Source: Monocercomonoides exilis (lineage: Eukaryota; Preaxostyla; Oxymonadida; Polymastigidae). From it: DNA of 64,000 bases. The position numbers were made by a program, and so were the translations under genes. Shown here one piece after another: positions 52,801-62,349 of the stretch. The notes beneath the pieces are model-generated. The model did no database searches. It had not been told where the DNA came from and saw nothing but the letters and a program-made list of their open reading frames with translations. Each line of letters begins with the position of its first letter. Position 1 is the first letter of the stretch. The stretch lies in contig LSRY02000001.1 in NCBI GenBank assembly GCA_001643675.2, forward strand, positions 1,235,501 to 1,299,500, in the 5' to 3' direction.

Positions 52801-54765
52801 GCTGTTGTTGCTTTCTTTGTACCGCACGTGTTTTTTCCCTTTCTCTCCCACTCCTCTCATCCCCCCGTTCCACCCAGCCCCCGTCCGGTTTATCCCTTTC
52901 TTCCCTTTTGCCAGCCCCATCGCATTCTCCATCCGCAGCGCAAACCCTTTCAGCCCCGTGTCGTAGATCTTCTTCTCCATCGCGGGGCCCAAAATGACTG
53001 AGATCTCTTCCAGCGAGCCGTGCTTCGGCAGGTAGATGCTGCTGCCGGTCAGAAGCGGCCCAGCTGCTCCGCTCTTTTTGTTGGACGACGACGAAAGTGA
53101 GTGGCCACGTGAATTCACCACCTTTGAGGTCATGCGCATCGTCTTGCCGCCGTCTGCCCCTTTCTTCGTCGAACTGGGGCTCAGCCCAGACATCTCCTTC
53201 GACTTGCCTTCCTTCAGAGATCCATCAGCCGCGCCGTCGCCTTCAGCAGCATCATCATCGTCCACAGCCTCGACTGCATTGTCGCCGCCGATGAACTCAA
53301 TCAGCCCGTGTTTGATCAGCTGCTCGTCCACCCACCTCAGCGGAACCCGGCACTTGTCCTCTTCCTCAGGCGTGGCATGCACCGTCGGCCGGAACCCAGC
53401 CCCTGCTGCTCTGTCACCGCTGCCTCCCTTGTAGCCCAGCGTCCCAACTGCATATGGATCGTCTTTTGAGTCTGAGTAGTATGCAGTCGCAAAGTTGAAC
53501 ACAGACTTCTGTATGTGCGGCAGATAGACAGACTCGACCAGCTCCTTCACCAGATCTTCGTCGTGCAGCGGGTTCGGAGGAAGATGCACCGGCGATGGCA
53601 TTTTTATCAGGCCTTTGAAGCGCAGATCGAGGCGATGCGGAGAAAGCGCAACCATCTGCGCGTCCTCGATCTCCAGCGCGGTTGTATCCTTCTTGTTCAG
53701 AAAAGAGAAAAGCCTCTTCTTCAAAACCTCTTCTTGCTGGAGGATTCCGACCCGTGCAATCTGCTTCAATACACTTACGATATACTTCACTGCGGGATCA
53801 GACTCGCTTCTCCGCCTTGAGCGCTGGTCGTCGCTGACTCCTGCCCCGATCAGCATATCTTTTAAAGCCTCTTGTTGTGCATTGGATCTGCGCTCTGCCC
53901 TTCGTGTAATCACATCAGACAACTCTCTCACACCCATTTCACCCATGTCATCTTCTTTTCTCCAGTCATCCCAGAATAGGTCAGGAATTTTAACAGGAAA
54001 AGTGGGATAGTACAGAACATCAATAGCCTTGATCATTTGAAACACTATTTCTATGTCATATGGAAGAACAGGACATGGAACTGGTTCTTCTAGGCATCCA
54101 ATGCAATGCTGAGGTTTGGCTTTTGCCTTCCCAAGTCCGAATCGTTCAGCTCGTGCGGTCCGATGCCTCCTTTCTTCTGCAAATTTTGTTTTGAGAATTT
54201 GTGCTTTCCCAAGGATGTATTGTTCCCAATTTTCTTGTAAAGTTTCGTCGTCGTCCCACACATCAGAATCTAGCCCAAGCATAACAATTTGTTTTCTTTC
54301 GTTAACTTCTCTAAATGTTTTTGCAACCTTAACGGTCAATCGTCATTGCAAATTCGTCACATTGAAGAGAGAAAATATTCATAAAGTAAAAATATGCATA
54401 AATAAAAATTAAGCAAACATTTACAAGCGAAAATAAACTGTCCTTGTTGCGAAGAGAAAAAACAAAAATTGAAACGTTTTGTTGCGAAGTTGACGTATCT
54501 TTTTCAGTCTTTTCTTTTTCAACATCAAGCTGGGCTTCTAATGTTGCAGAATAAAAAATGAGTGACTGAAAACATTTTCTGTTAAATACAAACGATTCGC
54601 TGCAAAATAATCCAACAAAATCCGAGTATCGTTCAATAATACGTCCTTTTCTGTGGATTCTTCTGTAAGAATACGAACAACTTCTCCTGTGTCTATTTGA
54701 GGCCCTGCGTAGACATCACAAGATATTCTGAGAATATCTGTAGTCTTTCTTGCACTTTTGTCCAT
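49805..54765 (-). CDS. Leucine-rich repeat protein with Ser/Arg- and Lys-rich tail, six exons, about 1403 aa
   Basis: Exons on the minus strand are 54765-54594, 54537-54476, 54327-52171, 52001-51425, 51220-51049 and 50876-49805. All introns are GT-AG with matching phases (donors GTTTGTA, GTTTCAA, GTTTGAA, GTTTGTG, GTTTGAA). The protein starts 'MDKSARKTTDILRISC'. An N-terminal region follows with 'CIGCLEEPVPCPVL' and 'IPDLFWDDWRKEDD' that I do not recognise, then a Lys/Ser-rich linker. About a dozen LRRs span exons 3-5 ('YLNLSHNALTSLTEG', 'YLDLSDNSLTSLPKDI', 'RFLDLGYNCISLYP'). The tail has 'DDYDFCDGDSESSSSS', an SR-like 'RSPSRSRSRRNRSSS' stretch and alternating acidic/Lys blocks. It has no signal peptide or membrane helix. 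It is probably a nuclear or cytoskeletal scaffold, but that is a guess. Exons 3-4 are noticeably G/C-richer than their surroundings. Confidence 0.8.
51238..51335. repeat. AAAAT microsatellite inside an intron of the LRR gene
   Basis: The fourth intron (51424-51221, 204 bp) contains a run of AAAAT-type units. The hydrophobic minus-strand frame across it is only the repeat's translation. Confidence 0.65.
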
Positions 54766-55079
54766 TTGATGTAATGAAGGGAATATTGATCTTTGTTTTT
54801 TAACAGGAACAAAAATTTTTTCTTCATGGTTTTTGTTTCACTTATTATTGACGAAATTTTTTCTCTCTTTTTTTATTTTTCTGTATAATTTTTGTATGAG
54901 AATGTATGCCTTAAAATGATATGATTGAAGAAAAAGTTTTGAGCAAATTGTTGTTTTTTCAAAAATGCAAGAATTTTTCCCCAATTCTTTTTCTCATTTG
55001 CGTTTTTGTTCAAAATAAAAAAGAAAAAAAAACCTTGATAGATAACATCAAACAAATAATGAAAAGTTGTGAAGTGGAA

Positions 55080-56138
55080 CTACTCAAGAGTGCTAGAAGA
55101 AGATGAAGAACTAGCATTTGATGAATCAACTTGATCCAGTATTTTAGAAGCCTTTTCCATTTCTAAATAAACGTTTCCGTGAGACAATCACAAATGCAAA
55201 AATTAGTTAAATTAAAAAAATATTTAATTTTTGAGCAAGGACACACCCGTCATGAGGGATGCAAACATTGATGAACTCATTGAGATTTTTGCTGTGGGAA
55301 ATGGTGCTTCTTCTCCAATTGCCGATGGTTGCATTTCAAATGAAACAATAGGAAATCCAACCTGGCGAGAGGAGTTACAGAGCACAGGAAGGTCAACTCT
55401 GTAATCAAATCTTTCCAATGTTGGAACTATTGTTGGAGGGGCAGAGGGAATATTGCATATATTTGGAAATAAAGATAAATGTTTATTAAAATCTACAATT
55501 GCAAACGATGAAATGTCTTTGAAGTCAAATATTCTGCAAGAAAATCTCTGTTCTTTTCAACTTCTTTTGAAATAACTTTGCTATGTTCTGATATAAACAT
55601 AATGTTGATGTTATTTTGAAAAATAAAAAATATTGAACAAATCGCACCGATTGGTACTCCAAGCTGTTGGAGTTCATCTAGCAATACTTCTTCACTGCAG
55701 CTAAAACGAACAGCATTTATCTGAATTTTTTTCGATATAAAGGCTCATAATATTAAAATGTTTCAATTTTTTGGAGCAAACAATAATGAAACGTAAAACT
55801 GCAAGAGCTGATCGAATTTCTGAAGGGTTTATTCCCGCCGAATTTAAATGTTTCATAAAAACTGATTCCTGAAAAACACAATGAAAAATTCGAAAATAAA
55901 TCAAATTGATAAAATAAAACGATATCAAGAAAAATATGAATAACCTCTATTTCATTTCCAAGTGTTTCCTTTATAATTCCAATGCAAATTGCCTTCAAAC
56001 GAACTGATGACTAAAAGAGGAAATTTTCAATTCAATTTCATCTACAAAATAACAATAGCAAACATATTTTGAAAGCAAAGTGACTTCCGAAAGAAGCCAG
56101 TTTGGCACGTCGACTTTTCCATAAAAATTAAATTTCAT
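55080..56138 (-). CDS. COMMD4: COMM domain-containing protein 4, seven exons, 214 aa
   Basis: Exons on the minus strand are 56138-56064, 56010-55945, 55868-55782, 55720-55648, 55587-55507, 55426-55247 and 55162-55080. Intron phases are consistent throughout and the reading ends in TAG. Motifs follow COMMD4 in order: 'MKFNFYGKVDVPNWLLSEV' (compare MRFRFCGDLDCPDW in animals), 'SSVRLKAICIGIIKETLG', 'SEIRSALAVLRFII', 'LLDELQQLGVP', then the COMM domain with 'RFDYRVDLPVL' and a C-terminal helix 'LMTEMEKASKILDQ'. The animal protein is about 199 aa. COMMD proteins assemble the Commander complex, which with CCC and Retriever recycles cargo from endosomes. The six introns are only about 52-90 bp. It is transcribed divergently from SET, 71 bp away. 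Confidence 0.88.
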
Positions 56139-56209
56139 TTTCTTGTTATGGGCTTTCAAAGGATCATAGCCCTTTGTCAGGATTTTTTGTGATCGAAAAC
56201 AGAACACAA
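56139..56209. promoter_or_regulatory. 71-bp divergent promoter region between COMMD4 and SET
   Basis: Only 71 bp separate the two start codons (56138 minus and 56210 plus), so any core promoters must overlap or share this segment or lie within the coding starts. No TATA or other element can be named with confidence. Confidence 0.5.
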
Positions 56210-57490
56210 ATGGCATCAGCTCATCACTCCAACGATCAAAGGCTAGAACCTATTCTACTCGATGGTTTGATGCACTCAGTTGACATTTTAGAAAAGATCT
56301 TGGAATATTCAATTTGTTTCTTTTGTTTTTTAATCGATCATAATTCAATTTTTTAAACACAATCATTTATCAAGAATCAACTTTGAATGAACTTCAAAAG
56401 ATTCAGACTGAAGTGGAAGATGTGAATAAAAAAATGGAAGAAGAACTTTCAGCAATTCACAGAAAGCATTTTGAACTCATGAGACCTCTTTTCCGTGAAA
56501 GAAGTGAGTTTTTCCGAAAAACTCCTGGGCTATGGCTAACAGCCCTTCGAAATCATACCGCTTTGGTTGATTTTTTCATGGATGACGATACTCAGAAGGC
56601 TATGTCTCATTGCATTGACATTGATTTTACGGATTGTCCAGCTCCAAAAAATGGTTTCATTTTGAGAATGGTATAACTTATTTTAATTTTATGGGATTTC
56701 AAATTTTCGAATATTTTTTTTTCATTTAGGAATTCAAGGAGAATCCGTATTTTGAAAACAAATTTCTCGAAAAAGAATTTTCCAAAAGCGAAAAGGATGG
56801 AATCACAAAGGCCACTGGGGGCACAAGAATTCAATGGAAGCCTGGAATGGTTTGTTTTGTTTTAAATCATTTTTTTAATATTTTTTTACTTATACAAATT
56901 TATTCTTGAAGAACATTATCAAGAAGGTTCAGCAACTTAACGAAGTCCTTGAAAAAGATCGTCTTAGAAAACGTGAAAAATCCAAAAATGATGATGAATC
57001 CGAATCGGACGATGATCCTATTGAGCTTACAACATTTTTCGAGGTAAAGCTTTATTTATTGCTTTTCTGAGTTTCAACCAAAAATTTTTTTTGTGATATT
57101 TTTCAATTAAATTTAAAAGTTGTTTGAAGACGAGTTTATGGATACTGAAATTGCACTTATCATTCGAGATGAAGTTTATCTTGACCCAGTTAAATATTTG
57201 ATCAAGGTTTGATTCTAATTTTGCTCCTTTTTTTTTAAAGAAAATAAATATAATCAAAAATATACTAGGATGATGATGAAGACGAGGAAGAGGAGGAAGA
57301 AGAAGATGAAGAAGGTGAGGATGAGGAAGACGAAGAGGAAGATGAAGATGAGGAGGAGGAAGAAGTGAATTTAAACCGCGGTCGAAAAATGCATAAGCCA
57401 TCAAAGGAGGAGGAGGAAGATGACGAAGGAGAAGATGAGGATGAAGAAGAGGATGAAGAGGAGGAGGATGATGAAGAAAAGGATTCATAA
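56210..57490 (+). CDS. SET: SET/TAF-I type NAP-family histone chaperone, six exons, 303 aa
   Basis: Exons are 56210-56264, 56375-56670, 56730-56849, 56912-57043, 57120-57206 and 57269-57490. All introns are GT-AG (donors GTTTGAT, GTATAAC, GTTTGTT, GTAAAGC, GTTTGAT) and the first is phase 1. The order of features fits SET: an N-terminal dimerisation helix ('LNELQKIQTEVEDVNKKM', 'FRERSEFFRKTPGLW'), then the NAP fold with 'NHTALVDFF', 'ENPYFENKFLEKEF', 'TRIQWKPG' and 'DEVYLDPVKYLI'. The C-terminal tail is almost entirely Asp/Glu. Absence of the longer NAP1 N-terminus and the 'IQWKPG' segment favour SET over NAP1. The protein should bind core histones in nucleus or cytoplasm. The acidic exon 6 is a GA-rich near-repeat. 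It shares its upstream region with COMMD4. Confidence 0.88.
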
Positions 57491-59956
57491 AGAAACTTTC
57501 ATGTACGATGTCACTCACAATTTTTGCTATTTTTGAATTGTTCGTCGATAATTTGTTTTTGTTCATTTCACATAAATGCTTTGATTTTACATCCACTTCG
57601 ATGTGTTGTTATCTTCATTATATATTTTTTTTTAATCGTTATTCATTATATTTATAGTTTTCCACAAATGCTCACCTCATTCGCTAAACTGTTTTTTTAA
57701 TTTTACTCTTATATATTGGTAATTATTTTTGAAGCTTTGTAGTCTGAGCTTATTCTTTTTATGATCATTTCACGGGAGATCTGCTGGTATCTAATAAACG
57801 CAAAAACGTTTCATTAAGTTTTTCCTTTATTTATTTATTTATTTTGTGATAGCAAAAGATAGGTGTTAATTTATAGAAAACCACTCCATTTTCTTACAGA
57901 AAGATTTCAAATTAAAAAAAGTACTCCAAAATTTTCAAATTAAACCAAAAATTTTTTGTTATAAAAATGTTATTGAATCTATTGTTATTAGCACAATGCG
58001 ATTTCCAATTTTAAATTTTTCATTTAATCTTATATAACTGATCCTTTTTGAAATCACACTTACGTTCGAGTTTTGATCAAAATTTTGTTCTCAATGGGTT
58101 TTTTGAAAAAAATGAGTTGAAAAAAGAAATACTTGTTGTTTATTATATTGCTATTGCGAAAACAAAATTTCATCCAAATCCCATTGAAAACAAAATTTTG
58201 ATCAAAACTCCAACAAAAGTCTCATTTCAAAAATAATTAGCCATATTTTTGAAAATGAATTTGCACCTGCCAGAAATTGAACCAGACAACTAACTATTCG
58301 TAAAAGAGATATGAAAAAACTTTTTGGTAATAAGAAAGATCAAATTCTAATTGTGAATTCGTTGATTAATTGATAAAGTTTCTCAGACTTATGCAGCTAT
58401 ACTATCTTTTGAATTCACGGGAGAGTAATAAGAGATAGAACAGATGGAGAAGAAAATGACGATGAAAATAATAAAATACGTTAAAATTAATAAAAAAAAG
58501 AAAGCAAACTCGTTCAAATCAGAGAAGGAACATCACCTTCAGAGAAAAATTAATTGTTCTTGGATACAAACTGCAAGTGGGCTTGAAATTGAAGAGAAGA
58601 TGTCACAATAAGCATTTGAAAAGAAGATAAAAATAATTAATAGAAGTTCAACTTCGAAACTGCGTTCACGAAATGTGTGTAATGTTTCAGCTTTCAAGGA
58701 GAAAAATTAATTGCTTTTTCATTTCACCATTCCTCATCTGTTATTGTTATTAAGAGATTTCATGTTGCAAAGAATAAACTGATCTCGCAAAAAAGCAGCA
58801 CATTGTTTAATTTTTCAAAGTGTTTCTACAAAAAAAGGTTCGAGAAATAAAAAACGACAACGAATTATCAAACTCTTAAAAGAAGAATTGATTCAAAAGT
58901 TATTTTCCACACTTTGCAGTTGAAATTGGCAATTGTCATAAAAATAATAAAATTTATTCTTAATCATCTTTACAACAAAAATGCATTTACTAATCGTTCG
59001 TTTCAAAAGTGCAAACAATTCGCCTCCGCAACGAGTTTCAGGTTTTGCTATTTTAAAAACGATCTGAATTAATTGATGAATGAAAAACAATTAAGAGAGA
59101 TTATTTAAAACGCATTATTTGAAAGATAAGAAATGCAAAACATTTTTTCACAAAAAATACTCCGAAACTTCGAAAGTGAAAGATGTTGAAATATTTGAGT
59201 CAAACTCAAATCTGCAGAGAACAGAACACAAGGGATATTAATTGTGGCAAAACCAACAATTTGTTTGAACGATGTGGGTAATTCTTTTTGAAAAGTTGCA
59301 AATGTTTTATTTTCAAATAAATCAAAAATTTCATGTTTGGCTCAAATTTTTGTTGGCATTCACCAAACTTCGCAAATATGGAATCTATTTAAAGATAATG
59401 CTATTACACACATTCTTGAAAAGATTCGTGAGGAAATACAGAAATTTGAGCATAATATGAAAATTTTGATTTATTAGTAAATTAAACATTTGCGACTTCT
59501 CAAAAAGAATTACCCATATGATAAATTGTGCGATGATTATTTCACATTATTCAGCATTGATGCTAATGTGAAATATTTTTTTAAACAATTTATTAACTAC
59601 ATAAAAAAGAAAGAGATTCATCTCAGTTTAAACAAAACATACACAAAGATTATCACACACATTAATTCGCCACTTTCATGATCGGAAGATAAATAATTCG
59701 GTAATTAGTTGACTTTGAATATCCCCACGCCAAGTTTCGATCCCTGAACCTTTTCATCGTGAGCTTTTTTCTCCAGTTCTAATCAAAAATGATTAAACTT
59801 TCATTTTCTTTTGAATTGTTCCACATAATTCTTTTATTTTTTATCATTTCATTTCTTTTTTTTTTTATTTCAGACACTTTTTTCTGTTGAATTTTCTGTT
59901 TCAGTATCACTCACATTGTTAATGCTCGAATGTTTCATGACACTCAAACTTCTCGT
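57491..59956. other. Long A/T-rich intergenic region
   Basis: No supportable gene was found. Short frames (58048-58236, 59272-59460, 59490-59681) have no recognised motif, and the first lies within a foldback. No tRNA-like cloverleaf could be folded by eye. Confidence 0.5.
58043..58236. repeat. About 190-bp foldback (small MITE-like hairpin)
   Basis: Inverted arms of about 57 bp pair across a loop of about 80 bp. The best part is 31 bp with one mismatch, GAGTTTTGATCAAAATTTTG on the left (from about 58069) against its complement ending at about 58210. The outer arm TTTTTGAAAT is also complementary. No coding content or clear target-site duplication was recognised. Confidence 0.6.
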
Positions 59957-61722
59957 TCAGTAAATAGAAACAACTATTTCATGTTTTGAACTATTCCCAC
60001 TTTCCTTTTGATCCGCAAATGTGTGATCTCCTTCAAACAATTCATCAAATAATGTTTCTTTTTCAGACTCTTCAAAATCATTCCTCTCTATTAATTCATC
60101 ATCATCGTAAGCGTCTTCAAAAATTTCTTTATTATCTATTCTATCTTTCTTTGACAATGATGTGTCTGTATTTTTTTCTTTCGATTTCTCTGAAGTCATA
60201 AATCTTTTCATTCTTCTTTATATTAGAAAACACGAGTAATAACATCCTTTTTCTTAACTCGATTCGATGAGACCATCTTTATCTTTGAGCAATCTTTTCC
60301 GCTTTTTCTTCAGTTTCATTTTCAATAATTCAGAATTCTCCAGAACCCAATCATCAAAATTTGATCCCGACAATTTCAAAGGTAATTTAATGTTGTTATT
60401 ATCTTTGATTCGTACAATATTCATCTGGGAGATTATCTTGTCAATATGATCTTCATCAAGCTTAGAAAAATTGCAACTATCTTAAATCAACATAGAAATC
60501 CCACCTCTCAAAAATCCAGCTCTGTTTTGATAATGAACAGTTGAAACTTGAAAACTTCTAATGATGTTCTCGACATATTTTGAAAGTGTTGTGGGTGGTA
60601 ACTCAGCCGCTAATCGTTTAAATTCTTTTTTGAATGAAGAAAAAGTGGTAAGATCCAAAGGTAACAATAAATGGGAAGAGTGAGCTGGAATGATAAGCAA
60701 CTCCACATTATTTTGAACTAATATGTTTTTTGCTTCTTCGGACGTATGAGAGCTGTGCCCATCTGCTAGTAATAAAGTTTTTTCATCATGGTTTTTTTTG
60801 ATACGGTTTATGTGAGGAATGAAGCAATCACAAAGCCAATGAATGAATGCAATTGATGTGCTATAACCCTTTGGAGAAGATCTCATTTCCAATTCAACTC
60901 CAAAAATCATTTTTGAGAATAGGTCTTCGTCTACAGTTTGCCTTTTAACCAATAACATAGGAATAACTGAATGACAAGGGAATCGGATGCATCCCATCAG
61001 TTACATTAATCTGTTATCACAATAAACTTTAAACCTTGCTGAACCCTTTTTTATTGTGATATGGCAAATAACTATTTTTTCTTTATGTCTTCAAACTCCT
61101 GGCAGCCTGTTTCATCCATGCAAAATGTTAATTCTGCCAGAACATTTGTTAATTTTAATTACAATTCGTTTTTGTATTCATTTCCTTTCTCCTGCAGTAT
61201 TTCATATCTTTTCGATTCAAGTGGAACTGCAATTTGTTCTTTGAGCAAAGACTCATGTCTTTTCAGAAATGCTCTGCTGTAATTGAATGTTAAACTTTTT
61301 TCGTATTGATGATTAACGTAATCCAAAAATGTTCTTTGAGAGAATGGATTTCCTTCCCTGTAATTTTGTATGCACAGTTGAACTTATTCCAACTCTTCTT
61401 CCTTTCCAAGAGCAGATGGTTTTCCAGCTAACTTTATTTTTTGTGAAACAGGCGTATTCAAAATTTCGAAAACTCGAGTTTTCTTCATTAGAGTCGACTA
61501 TGCTATAGTTCGGCAAGAATCATTCTTCGGAGAGTGTATCAATAATGATGCATGGAATATTTTCACAAGATCAAAGTTGTCTTTAGGTGAATATCTTTCA
61601 AGGTCACTGGAAACATTTTCTGCTGTTTTCGAACTGAATATTTGGAGAACCTTATTTTGAACCGCTTGAAAGTTCACATCTGATGTGTTCTTCTTTGTCA
61701 AACGAATTATTTCAAGCATCAC
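59957..61722 (-). pseudogene. Degraded pogo-like transposase (fourth copy, divergent subfamily)
   Basis: Reading the minus strand from 61722, fragments give 'GKPSALGKEEELE' (the HTH linker motif at about 61410), 'FCMDETGCQEFED' (first Asp, about 61110), 'LLLADGHSSHTSEEA' (second Asp, about 60750) and 'IPAHSSHLLLPLDLTTFSS' (third Asp, about 60680). A Lys-rich tail with 'SGSNFDDWVLENSEF' follows, then an acidic stretch at 60211-59957. Several stops and frame shifts interrupt it, so it is dead. The D-E-T-G motif and LLPLD box place it in the pogo/Tigger/Jerky-like group but it differs from the other three copies. Matching terminal repeats were not found; a possible end is the CCTATTAGGAAAG region near 61945. 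Confidence 0.65.
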
Positions 61723-61977
61723 TTACAAAGAATGATCAATCCCTTTAATTTTATAAATTCAACTCATCATTGAAAATTTTCATTTTATAAAAATTTTTCA
61801 ATAATTATTCAACACATAATTTTTACAACCAATAAGTGTTTACTATTGAAAAAAATACATGAAATGAGAAAGAAAGTTTTATCATTAAAAAATCCTTGAA
61901 CCACAATTAAAATTATTGTCCCCCCTTTTGGAAAGTGTCCGCCTATTAGGAAAGTTTCAATAATAATCATGTTCATA

Positions 61978-62001
61978 AATAATAATAATAATAATAATCA
62001 A

Positions 62002-62060
<59 letters not shown>

Positions 62061-62110
62061 AATAAAATAAAATAAAATAAAATAAAATAAAATAAAATAA
62101 AATAAAATTT
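61978..62110. repeat. Compound A/T microsatellite (AAT)n-(AAAT)n-(AAAAT)n
   Basis: Three adjoining simple repeats change unit length stepwise from AAT to AAAT to AAAAT. The long Ile/Tyr/Phe-rich minus-strand frame across it is an artefact of the repeat. Confidence 0.8.
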
Positions 62111-62349
62111 AATAAAATAAAAATACAAATAAACATTAAAGAAAATAAAAACTTATCCTCCATTATGAAATGCTTGATGATGCGCAAACTTTTCTGATAA
62201 TGTTAATAGAATGATCTTCTTTTTTATTTCTAACCCATCAACTTTTTTTTTTTTTTTTTTTTTGAATAAAATGGAGTTTTTTAATCATCATTTCCATAAT
62301 TTTCTCAAAGTTAAAAATATTACAATTATTAAGGGCTTCTGATCTTTAG

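Noticed and set aside
54328-54339. TTG start for the LRR protein at 54339
   Set aside because: An in-frame stop lies just upstream, and two short upstream exons with matching phases give an ATG at 54765.
57027-57596. Minus-strand frame with His/Leu/Pro-rich sequence
   Set aside because: It is antisense to the GA-rich acidic tail exon of SET.
58255-58330. tRNA-like 3' end (minus strand, TGGTTCAATTTCTGGCAGG)
   Set aside because: The T-stem does not pair and no D-arm or acceptor stem could be found.
59715-59750. Possible T-arm (GTTTCGATCCC)
   Set aside because: No cloverleaf around it; an isolated match only.
61978-62110. CRISPR-like regular repeats
   Set aside because: These are simple A/T microsatellites without spacers.
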